Source: Physcomitrium patens (lineage: Eukaryota; Streptophyta; Bryopsida; Funariales; Funariaceae). Taken from it: a DNA stretch of 64,000 nt. Positions 1-10,244 of this stretch are shown piece by piece (positions within the stretch are counted from its first letter, which is position 1; each line of letters starts with the position of its first letter). Below the pieces are notes generated by a model. That model searched no databases. It was given only the letters and a program-made list of their open reading frames with translations, and was not told the DNA's origin. A program made the position numbers and the translations under genes. The stretch is from the NCBI RefSeq assembly GCF_000002425.4, contig NC_037267.1, positions 10,755,461-10,819,460 of the forward strand. The letters are read 5' to 3'.

Positions 1-2104
1 TTTATCAATAACATCCATCAAAATCAAGATAAAAAATAAAAAAACTTTTATTATAAAAAAAACGTAGTTTAAAAAAGATTGGATTCTACCTTCTATCTTT
101 ATTTGTAGTTTTTGTATATTTTTGGCACTAAAGAGATGAAAAATCAATAACTAGTAGATTCAATACAAGAGCTATCATTTACTAACTTAGAAGATGAGAT
201 GTTGTAATTATTATAACCTTCAAGATGATGTAATGTTACGTACATACATATTTATTCTAACATTCATCTATATGATTAAATAGAAGTAGGTAAAAATAAA
301 TTTATTTCATAATATTTTCTAGAAAAGCTCTCTAGTAGCTTCATAGACATTGTTTTATCTTTACATGTATTTGTAGTTGATTGATAGGTTAGAAACTTAG
401 TCAATAAGTTAATCACATCTTGATAGCTTGCAAAACAAGTTAAATATGTGACATACATATAAAAAACTTGCCTTGCAAGTTAAAATACATGTCTTCTAAA
501 GTCAACATGTTTTGAAGGTCCTATAAGACATCACTACATAGCTCCTAGTTAAGAATATATATGGAGGCAAGAATGAAGCCTTCTTCACTCTTATCAATAT
601 CTTTCTACATGAAGATCTTTAAGAATAACATATTTTTCTTTGAATAAATGGTAAGCTACAAACCACATTTGATATTATGATCTTAGAAGAGATTCTTCAT
701 ATTTAATAATTTTATAAGAGATAGGAATGACTTTTGATGGTATTACAAATATTTTTTTTAAAAAAAAATTATAAAAGACTTAACAATAATCAAATAATAA
801 GATGGACTTCTTGCCTTAAAATGAAACATTCTTGAAGAAGATTCAGACCTCTAAAAAAATTATTTGGAGGGATGAAAATAAGGTATGGATGGATGAAGGT
901 AAGGAGTGAAGATCTTCATTCCTATTGGTCAAAAGCCATGCCTAATAGGTTCTTAGGAGGCTGTTTGTGACCATAATAAGGATTTTGGCAACTTCAAAGA
1001 AGGTATTTGAAAATCTAAAGAAAATTTTATATGGTTTAGAATTTAGACTACAATTTTTTTGTAAATTTTAGAGGATTTGGAGTCAATGTAATGAAGTTAT
1101 AGTTGTTTGAAGTTAAGATATCTTCTAAAGATATATTTTTGCTCTTTTGAAGTTACAAAGAGTTTTACAATAGCTTTTAGAAATCAAGAGATGCAATCAT
1201 AAGGATGATTTCAATATCTACATCTTTTTTAAAAGAATTTTTGCATTTGGAGTTTATATAAAGCAGTTGTAGAGCATTGAAGATAGCACATGTAATTCAA
1301 AGGTAGTAAGTGAGTTTTTTTGTTGATAGTAATGGTTGGAGCCATATCTTGAATTTTAGACAAATTTTTGGTTCAAAATTTCTAAAATTATGTGTTATTA
1401 GATTAAAAAGCTATATATCATAATTTTATGGTATTTAAATACTTAGTTTGTGAGATATAAAGAAAATTACATAAATATATATGTAAGTAAGGGTTTGAAG
1501 TTACTATTAAGTTTTTACAATATCTCAAGATTTGTAACAAATTTATAGTTGAAAGTTTTTTTTATAGTTGTTGAAAGTACATCAATACTTTTTGTAAAAT
1601 TTTAGTTTATTTGGACAATCCAATTATGAGATATGAGTTGTTGAAGTTTAGAAAAAATTTACTTTAATGATATGTAAGGTTTTATAATATTTTTATCACA
1701 ATTTGGATAATTTTTAGTACTTAGGATTTATGTATTAATATAATTGTTCATGTAGGAAAATTTTATATATAAATTTGGTATTTTTTTTAATCTTGAGACT
1801 TGATTAAGCAATTAGTGACAGCTAGAAGCCCAATAATTTCTTAAAGCAAATTCTTTCTATCTTGACAATATTGCCACGTAGCTTTTAGTTAGATAGTATA
1901 TACAAAATCAACAATAAAATCTTCTTTATTCTTGTCAATGCCTTTTTAGTTCTTCATCTTATTTCAAGACTTTCTATTCTTCTTAGCTTTGGCAATAGTT
2001 ATTTTAGTATATTATTATACTTTTTTTGAGTGATTTTTTAATCTTTTTGAGTGATATAATAGTATATTGATCTTTTAAGGCTTTGAGATATATGTTCTTA
2101 AGAC
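1..2104 (+). mobile_element. 3' remnant of a D-family Ty3/gypsy element, with other repeats inside it
   Basis: The first 225 bases match, with much decay, the non-coding stretch that precedes the 3' LTR of element D (compare about 47,030-47,240). A piece resembling the 5' part of the D-type LTR follows at about 226-605. Then comes more of the D 3' non-coding region (about 606-830), a unit of about 1 kb (about 830-1,855), and a piece resembling the 3' part of the D-type LTR (about 1,860-2,104). No coding part is readable. The composition is extremely AT-rich, which fits long methylation-driven decay. It is an old, heavily broken fossil whose body lies left of the window. Boundaries were judged by eye. 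Confidence 0.6.
830..1855 (-). repeat. About 1 kb interspersed repeat unit, copy 1
   Basis: Read on the minus strand, this stretch lines up along nearly its whole length with 17,165-18,255 on the plus strand. Shared landmarks are a block around the text that reads AAGCCATGCCTAATAGG here and a terminal block near GAGACTTGATTAAGC. A third, more diverged copy lies at about 19,400-20,330. No open reading frame is visible. Here the unit sits between D-family pieces, and copy 2 sits inside a D-type LTR, so it behaves as an insertion. It could be a solo LTR of another family or a non-autonomous element. I could not fix its ends or a target duplication. Confidence 0.55.
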
Positions 2105-3571
2105 TAGATCAATTACAAAAAAAAAATGTGCAAGTAATGGCCTATTTGTGTCTTTCTATGACACTAAAAATATGCCCCATGATTGAAGATATGGATGATT
2201 TGATGGTAGTATGGTAATACTTATAAACAACTTTTTAAAAAAACACCATTATAAATATCATGGTTGTTTTATGAAAGTAGGAAGTACTAAAGATGCAAAA
2301 AAATCAAGACATATAAAATTTCATGTCTATAGTTGATTCAATCTTTTGTAAAATAAAATAAGTAAGTCACATCCAAAATAAAATTGTTATTATTTACAAA
2401 AAGATTAACATATTACCATCTTTGTTTGTTCAACTATCATAGATGATATAAAATAAAAAAGAAGTATTAATGTTAATTGTATTAACAAACCAAATTCCAA
2501 TAGAAGAAACAAATTACAAACTTTAAATAAATTACCATTAAGAAGAGGCTTTAGTTATGATATTTTAATTTTCAACAACCAAAAATCAATACCAAGATTG
2601 AAACATAAATTTAATTTAAGCATATATCAATTTATTAGTATTATATTTCTCCAAATAGCAAATCTTCTATTCAAAAATGTCAAAAAAAGTTGATTAATAA
2701 AATCTTTTTGAAAATCAACCAATATGAATTATTGAATATTAAAGATATAATTAGCTTAGCTATGTAATTAGATTTTGTTAAATATAAGCTTTTACTAAAC
2801 TTTATGTAAATTGCATAGCTATGAAATATAGAATATACTTTGTAGAGGAGATTCTAAACTAGGTGATATATTTACCAATTCATTTACAACATCATTTATG
2901 TAAGTACTTTCAGCGATCTTATTTGACACTCATGTCAATTAAGGATGACATAGATTAGGCCTTGGCATTCTTATTCATTTCATGTGTATTTGAAGATTGC
3001 AATTAGATTTTTTATTCTAAGATACTTAAACACTTTAACAAAAATATTGAAATATTTAGTGATCTTTAGTTAAATCTTAGACCTATCTTTATAACCTTTG
3101 TTGGGAGCCAAAATAATGCTATAATTCATGAAGGCATAGTTAATATTCATATACATTGAAGCAATATTCAATATATTGTAGATATTAAATACATTCTAAG
3201 ATAATATAAGAATATCTTTTTTGTAGGACAATTAGCCAATTCAAACTTTATGGTTATATTCACTAAAGATAAATATATATTATACTTATTAGTCATAAAT
3301 TTTATCACATACTTGCTCAAAATATAAAAAAAAATTATCTAATTGTTTCTACAAACTAAACAATTTAAAAATCTAGACATCCTCACTTTCAAATTATTTA
3401 TTAGCAATAAAAGACAAATTAAACAACTTATAAAGTCATACACTAGAAAAGAAAATAAATGAATTATAATAAAATATGATCTATTTTTGGTACTAAAAAT
3501 TAAATCATATCATCTATCATAATTTATTAGACCTTAATACAAAATCTTTAGTTCAAGGGATTCTAAAGGTG

Positions 3572-4043
3572 TGTCACGGACACAAAATATAGACTTGAAA
3601 TCTAACAAGAAGTTCAAGAAGAAGTGGCAAAACTAGATTAAACAGATGAGTACAAGAACAACACCAGAAAGGTGAGCTAGAACTCCAAGAGATGTGTTGT
3701 CGAGACTGAAGAACTCTTCAGCCTCGACTCCTATATATACTACTGGCCTATGGTTCTAAGGAAGCGCATCAAGAAGCTTCCCAAGAACTATGAAGCTTCT
3801 CGAGCAACTACCCAAGAGCTAGGAAGCTTCTCAAGTAACTTCCTAGAATCTACTAGAATATTCTAAGAATCTTCTAGACCCTTCTAAGGGAATCTTTAGG
3901 GAATCTTCAAAGAATCTTTATGAAATCTTTGAAGAATATTCTAAGAGAATATTCAAGGAATCTTCTGGAAGTTTCTAGAGACTTCTTTCTAGAAGGTTCT
4001 AGAAACTTGTCTCTAGAAAGGTCTAAGAACTATGTCCCTAACA
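3572..4043 (-). repeat. 3' LTR of element A
   Basis: The LTR is 472 bp, the same length as its partner at 9,372-9,843, and about 96% identical to it. Read on the minus strand it starts TGTTAGGGAC and ends GTGACA. A TATA-like stretch lies at 3,731-3,740, and the upstream U3 part is filled with GAA/TTC units. Confidence 0.93.
3987..4004. promoter_or_regulatory. Heat-shock-element-like array in the LTR of A
   Basis: TTCTAGAAGGTTCTAGAA is four perfectly phased, alternating TTC and GAA units with 2-bp gaps, the consensus form of a plant heat-shock element. It lies in U3, upstream of the TATA-like stretch in the element's own direction. The same 18-bp array occurs at 9,787-9,804 in the other LTR. 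Whether heat-shock factors bind it is inference. Confidence 0.6.
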
Positions 4044-4093
4044 TCACCTCTTCCTTTAGCTTCGAGGTCTCCGAGAAGCAATGTTATCGTCAG

Positions 4094-4440
4094 TCAATAC
4101 CAACGCAAGAAAATGAAGATCTGTCGCATAACCTCTGCTATGAACTCCAATTGTTGTTCACGAGGCAAGTGATTCAATGGTCCTTGAAGCCAACGGTAGT
4201 GGCCTACGCCTTCAACTTCTGACCAAGCATGAACCTCCGTGTCTTCATTGTGAAATTGTCTTGCAAACACTCCTTCTGGCTGACCATTATAGGCAGGCTC
4301 GACCTCAAATACAATCACCAACGATCTGTTGCTCAGAATCCTTCGACGTCGTTGTGGTACAAGCGGTTCTTCATCTCGCAGTCATCTTCGTGAGCTAGTT
4401 GCTTGAAATGACATGACAAGTATAGTATCTTGGCTATCCT
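4094..4440 (-). CDS. Small ORF after pol in element A (unrecognised)
   Basis: On the element's sense strand, between the chromodomain and the 3' LTR, a stretch encodes a short acidic protein segment. It contains EPAYNGQPEGVF and LPREQQLEFIAEVMRQIF. Close relatives stand at the same place in elements B and C, so it is a regular part of this family and not chance. I do not recognise a domain. It has no signal peptide or membrane segment, so it is not an envelope gene. The part nearer pol is arginine-rich in the better-preserved copy in C. The reading frame in A is part of a fossil and is not whole. Confidence 0.5.
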
Positions 4441-4589
4441 TATTCAAAGGCTAAAACAATAAGAACAAACTTGGGCTACTAACAAAGTTCTACGCTATCT
4501 TGGAGAGAATGACTACATCAACTATGAATTTTGCTGGTGCTCTCCCCTTTTCTTATATTATTGGGAGAACAAGCTTCAAAAAGAAGCCA

Positions 4590-7500
4590 TCATCGAATTG
4601 ATTTAGGTTTATCGGGATGTCGTTGATGAAACTCCTGTACCTTTTGTGGCACATTCGCAAGATTTTGAGCCGGCTCCCACGTTCGCTCATTAATGTCATA
4701 GCCGCACCAATGAACAAGATATTCTAACTTTCCCCACCTTCGCCGTGAATCCAATACCTTTTCAACCTCGTATTCTTCGTGGTTCTCGATTTCAATACTA
4801 GGTGGCGGACATTGCACTCTTCCAGGAAAAGATGACTCTCGATAAGGTTCCAACAGAGAAACATGAAAGACTTGATGTACCTTCATAGAAGCCGGTAACT
4901 CCAGCCGGTATGCCACTGGATTAATTTGCTTCTGGATGATAAATGGTCCCAATCTTCGATAGTCCAACTTATCACATGGTCGCTTGGTCTTGATATTTCG
5001 TCGAAGAAGCCAAGCTTTGTCTCCAACTTTGAAAGTAGGTGCTGGATTTCGAAATCTATCTACAGACGTCTTATAGGATTCTTGAGCGGATTGTAATTGA
5101 AGCTTCAACATAGTTTGAAGCTCTGATAGTTGCTTTGCAAATCCTTCAGTTGCTGGATTGTTATTTGTTGACGGACTCAAAAAATCAAGCTTCGGATAAT
5201 ACCCATAGTTGGAAAAGAATGGTATTTGTTGAGTCGACGCATGGAGGGTGTTGTTATATGCAAACTCGGCTAGCAGTAGATATGCAGTCCAATCGTCTTG
5301 CTGATAGTTGATGCTGCATCGTAAGTACTGCTCCAAGACTTGGTTCACCCATTCCGTTTGGCTATCAGTTTGAGGATGAAAAGCTGAAGAAAGCTTGATA
5401 TCCACCTTCAATATCCCAAAGAGAGATCTCCAAAACTTTGACACGAACTGGGTACCTCGATCTGATATGATATCATCTGGTAGTCTATGATATCGATACA
5501 CATTATCGAGAAAGAGTCTTGCTGTGACTTCACTGGACGATGTCTTCTTACAAGGAACAAAGTGTGCCATCTTCGTAAGCCGATCTACCACGACAAAGAT
5601 GCTGTCAAATGAGTTTGATGATGGCAAGTCCGTGATGAAGTCCAAAGAAATTGAAGACCATGGTCGACGTGGAATTGGCAATGGCTGTAGAAGTCCATAA
5701 GGGCGATGCCGAGGATTCTTAGATCTTGAACAGATGTCACAAGAGAGGACAAAATCTTTCACATCCTTCCACATTTGGGGCCACCAAAAATCTCGGAAAA
5801 TAAGCTCCAAGGTCTTGTTGAATCCAAAATGTCCCGCAGCTGGAAAATCATGGCGAGATTGAAGAACTCGGAGTCGTGCTAGTCCTTTTGGAATGTACAA
5901 TTGCTCTTCAAAGTATAAAAGATCTCCCTCCACCTTGAAGTTGTCGTCATTGGTATGTTGCTTGATATCAATGGCTACTGAATCTTTAATGGTCATAGCA
6001 CGTACCTGATTTAGGAAGTCAACATCAAATGATACAATAGTAGCACAAAGTTGAAATCTCTCTGGCTTCAATAACGTTGTACATTGTTGATCCAACGCTG
6101 CTTCTCCAACCTTTGGTGCAAGATACGATCTCCTTGATAAAGCATCGGATAGTCCTTGCTGCCTTCCAGGTCGATAAGTGATAACAAAATCGAATCTAGA
6201 TAGCGACATATTCCACCGAGCTTGACGCCGATTTAAAATTCGAGCCGTCATGAAATACTCCAAATTCTTGTGATCCATATATACGGTTACTAGATGTGTA
6301 GCTCCTTCAAGAAAGTGATGCCATTCTTCGAAAGAATCCACTATAGCAAGAAGTTCCTTATCGTGGATCTCATAATTGATTTCAGCACCAGAGAACTTCC
6401 GAGAATAGAATGCAACTAGATGGAGCTTCTTATCTTCACTCATTTGTGAAAGCACATCTCCCAAAGCAAAATCTGAAGCATCAGTTTCTAAATAGAAGGC
6501 CTTTGTAAAGTCTGGATGTACCAAAATTGGAGCTGTAGTAAATGTTGTCTTCAAATCTTGAAACGCCTTCTCTGCCAAAGGTCCCCATTCCAACTTATCC
6601 TTGCATGTTAATCGAGTGAGAGGAGCAGCAACTTGAGAATAATTCTTGATGAAGTTCCGATAGAAGTTAGCAAAACCAAGAAAGCATCGTACGTCTCTAA
6701 CCGTCTTCGGAACCTCCCAAGACATGATTGCTTCTACTTTCTTGGGGTCCATCTTCAAACCTTCTGTAGTCGCAATGAACCCCAAAAATTTCATCTCCAT
6801 CTGGTGAAATAAACACTTTTTTAATTTGGCATATAGTCCTCACTTGCGTATTTTCTCCAAGACCAAACGAACATGCTCCTCATGCTCCTCCTCGTTTTTA
6901 GAGAATATTAGAATATCGTCCAAGTAGATGACAACAAAATCGTCGAGGTGTTCTCGAAAGATGTCATTCATCATATGTTGGAATACCGCTGGAGTATTGG
7001 TAAGACCAAAAGGCATGACATTATATTCGAAATGACCATACCTTGTACGGAATGCTGTCTTCCACTCATCTCCTTCCTTGATTCGTACGAGATTATAAGC
7101 TCCCCTTAGATCAATTTTTGTAAAGATCTTCGCACATCCAAGTTGTTCTAAGAGACTAGAAATCAAGGGTAATGGGTAACAATTTTTCTTTGTTACCTTG
7201 TTGAGGCCTCGATAGTCCACACACATCCGTAATGATCCATCTTTCTTCTTCACAAATAAGATGGATGCTCCAACTGATGATTTTGAATGACGAATGAAGT
7301 TTTTGGCTAGATTTTCGTCGATGTACTTTCGTAACTCTGCCAACTCCATTTGGGATAGATTGTAGATTGGGCCAAAAAGTGGTTGTGCTCTTTCTTGCAA
7401 GTCTATAGCACAATCATATGGTCGGTGTTCTAGTAGTATGTCGGCGTTCTTCTTTTGAAACACGTCTTCAAAATCTTTATATTGCTCCGGTATACTTGCT

Positions 7501-8060
7501 GTTGAGATCTTCTCCTCGGTAGTTGGAGCCGCATAAATGACAAATGGAGTGCCTTCTTTAGATGATCTTATAAACGCTCTTGCTCCAATGAATAAGGATT
7601 CTTTTTTTCGAGGTTTTTTACTAGGTTTTTTCTTGGGTGATTTTGTGAGAAAAGTCATCTTCCGCAACCTCCAATCTATCAATGGATTATGTTTTTCCAA
7701 CCAAGAAAGACCAAGAATAATAGGATTTGATGGGGTTCTAATAATATTAAAAATAATATGACTACTATGGTCTTTAAACGTTACTTCTATAGGTTTTGAT
7801 TCATGGGTGATGCTACCAGACAATAAAGATCGCCCATCTATGACCTCAACATGAACAGGTTTTGATTTTTGTACTATAGGGATCTTATGACGCTTTGCAA
7901 ATTCTTCGTCTAAAAAACAAGCAGATGCTCCTGAGTCTAGTAGTGCTAAGGTTCTCAGTTTTTGAGGGCCGATAAATAGAGGGATTGTAAAACAAAGTGC
8001 AGGTTGGGCAGAAAGAAAGGAACCTGATTGTTGTTGAGATATTTCATTGTCCAGCCGCAC
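4590..8060 (-). CDS. Pol region of element A: protease, RT, RNase H, integrase, chromodomain
   Basis: Read on the minus strand, an aspartic protease comes first ([11 protein letters not shown] around the catalytic Asp). Reverse transcriptase follows ([31 protein letters not shown] with the YLDD catalytic site). Next are RNase H ([13 protein letters not shown]), the HHCC integrase zinc finger with the core ([16 protein letters not shown]), and a C-terminal chromodomain ([29 protein letters not shown]). The chromodomain would direct integration to methylated heterochromatin. The region belongs to a fossil with a few breaks. It is about 97-98% like the pol region of element C, as judged by eye. 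Confidence 0.9.
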
Positions 8061-9091
8061 GGTTCCTACTGTGGCTGGGCATCCTCGTTTTCCTGAATAA
8101 ATACTCCCCTAGTCTTGACTATGCCTCGATTTTGCTTTTTGAGGCAGTTTCCGACTTTGTGGCCTTCTCCACCGCAATACAAGCATAAATTTTCCTCCAT
8201 ACGTCGCTTTTTTTCTTTTATAGTAAGAGATTTGATACGTACCGCATCAATTTGCATGTCTTCCACCTCTGAATGCGAATTCACACCGCCTGCCGATATA
8301 ATTGGAGCATGGCGAATTGTATGTTGTCTTGAGCGTTGGTCTTGGCGACGTTGGAATAGGCGATTATCGCACTTCACAGCTTGGCTAATGGCTTCATTGA
8401 GCGTTCGTGGATCAGGAAGAGTTAACAGCAAATCTTTCACATCATCTCTTAAACCCCAATAGAATTGACTCATCAACGCTTCTTCATCCCAATTGATGTC
8501 GCATACTAATTGCCTAAAATCTGAAGCATAGACTAATGTAGAACGCATCCCTTGTCGTAGCGATCGGATCTTTGTTGTAGCCCATCGAACCTTATCGTGT
8601 TCACCAAATGCTTCCGCAAATGCTTCCAAAAAGATTTCGAAGTTGTTTAATATGGATGATCGTTCCTCAAACAAAGGAACAAACCATGATAGAGCTTGTC
8701 CCGTAAGTAAGGTTCCAACAAGCCCAACACGTGACTCCTCCGTTGGATATCGTTCGGGCTATAAAACTGTTATCAACCTGATTTGATTGACGAATCCTCG
8801 AAACTTGGAACGTGTTCCATCAAACTTATCTGGAAGGCTAACTCGAGGCTCTTTATGTTGTAGAACTAGTGGTTCTTGTCGAACTTGAGGTAAAGTTATT
8901 TCTCCAAGTACCGAAATTTGAGGCTGGTGTAGTTTAGATTGTGCTATCCCAGATACTCCATCATTATGAAGCCTTGCCACCACTCCTTCAATCTCTGCAG
9001 TTCTTTGTGATAACGTAGCGAGGGCATTCATAATAGCATCTAACTTAGACTTTGAACTTTCTGTCATACTAATGTCTTGACCTCCGGCCAT
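8060..9091 (-). CDS. Gag region of element A
   Basis: The N-terminal part begins [12 protein letters not shown] and is followed by a coiled segment. The retrotransposon capsid-like core comes next, with phrases such as [18 protein letters not shown]. Near the end is a single CCHC zinc knuckle, [14 protein letters not shown], that would bind element RNA. The region lies directly 3' of the leader that follows the 5' LTR on the minus strand, and pol follows it. It is part of a fossil. The homologous regions in B and C share the same start and knuckle. Confidence 0.88.
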
Positions 9092-9371
9092 TCTAAAAGA
9101 AGGACAAAAATGACCCTATAAGAGGCAATATTGGTTTATAGGAGGGTAATCCACAACCTATAAAATGCCTTAAGAATTTCAAGAAGAGGGGTAATCCACT
9201 CTCTCCAAGAAGAATAAGACTCCAATATTGTAACAGAAGAAGTATCAGTTTAGAGGAGGGTAATCCGCAACCTCTAAAAAATGCTAGTATACCTTCAAGT
9301 AGAGGGGTAATTCACACTCTACTAAGAAAGAACTAGCTCTGATATCTCAAGTTAGTGTAGTCTCGACAAAC

Positions 9372-9843
9372 TGTCACGGACACAAAATATAGACTTGAAA
9401 TCTAATAAGAAGTTCAAGAAGAAGTGACAAAACTAGATTAAACAGATGAGTAGAAGAACAACACCAGAAAGGTGAGCTAGAATTCCAAGAGATGTGTTGT
9501 CGAGACTGAAGAACTCTTCAGCCTCGACTCCTATATATACTACTAGCCTATGGTTCTAAAGAAGCGCATTAAGAAGCTTCCTAAGAACTATGAAGCTTCT
9601 CAAGCAACTACCGAAGAGCTAGGAAGCTTCTCAAGTAACTTCCTAGAATCTACTAGAATAATCTAAGAATCTTCTAGACCCTTCTAAGGGAATATTTAGA
9701 GAATCTTCAAAGAATCTTTAGGGAATCTTTGAAGAATATTCTAAGAGAATATTCAAGGAATCTTTTGGAAGTTTCTAGAGACTTCTTTCTAGAAGGTTCT
9801 AGAAACTTGTCTCTAGAAAGGTCTAAGGACTATGTCCCTAACA
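9372..9843 (-). repeat. 5' LTR of element A
   Basis: A 472-bp LTR, the partner of 3,572-4,043. It holds the same GAA/TTC array at 9,787-9,804. Its outer edge abuts the AGGTA target copy that overlaps the first two bases of element B. Confidence 0.93.
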
Positions 9844-9846
9844 AGG

Positions 9847-10244
9847 TATTAGGGACATAGTCCTTAGAACCTTCTAAAGACAAGTTTCTAGAACCTTCTA
9901 GAAGCAAGTCTCTGGAACCTTCTAGAAGCTATTTAGTTGGTAGAAGATGTTAGGAACATAGTCCTTAGAACCTTTTAGAGACAAGTTTCTAGAACCTTCT
10001 AGAAGCAAGGCTCTGGAACCTTCTAAAAGCTTCCTAGTTGGTAGAAGTTGCTTTAGAAGCTTCCTAAATAGGAGTATATATTGGAATCGAGGTTGAAGAG
10101 TTCTTCAGTCTCGACAACACATCTCTTGGAGCTCTAGCTCACCTCTCTGGTGTTGTTCTTGTATTCATCTAATTAATCTAGTTCTTGCCAGTTCTTCTTG
10201 AACTTCTTGTTAGATCTCGAGTCTATATTTCTGTGTTCGTGACA
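9847..10244 (+). repeat. 5' LTR of B, with a 101-bp internal tandem duplication
   Basis: The first 101 bp (9,847-9,947) are repeated at 9,948-10,048, so this LTR is exactly 101 bp longer than the 297-bp 3' LTR. Both copies contain the four-unit TTC/GAA array (9,886-9,903 and about 9,987-10,004). A TATA-like stretch follows at about 10,074-10,081. Confidence 0.85.
9886..10004. promoter_or_regulatory. Duplicated heat-shock-element-like arrays in the 5' LTR of B
   Basis: TTCTAGAACCTTCTAGAA at 9,886-9,903 holds four perfectly phased units. It is repeated about 101 bp downstream by the tandem duplication. The 3' LTR has one copy at 15,166-15,183. All lie upstream of the TATA-like stretch on the plus strand. 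The function is inferred from the heat-shock-element consensus. Confidence 0.55.

Larger units (their letters stand above)
3572..9843 (-). mobile_element. Ty3/gypsy chromovirus A (young fossil)
   Basis: It has two 472-bp LTRs (9,372-9,843 is the 5' one, 3,572-4,043 the 3' one), with TG...CA ends read on the minus strand. Gag with one CCHC zinc knuckle is at about 8,060-9,091. Pol is at about 4,590-8,060, in the order aspartic protease, reverse transcriptase, RNase H, zinc-binding integrase and a C-terminal chromodomain, which defines chromoviruses. A small extra ORF lies between pol and the 3' LTR. The flanking 5-bp target copies are AGGTG and AGGTA. The LTRs differ at about 17 of 472 sites (counted by eye), so the insertion is recent. 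It is broken, with only about three or four breaks. It sits exactly at the 5' LTR edge of element B, in opposite orientation. Confidence 0.93.

Noticed and set aside
4094-4440. Post-pol ORF as an envelope gene.
   Set aside because: There is no signal peptide, membrane anchor or glycoprotein-like cysteine pattern. The product is short, and is basic then acidic.
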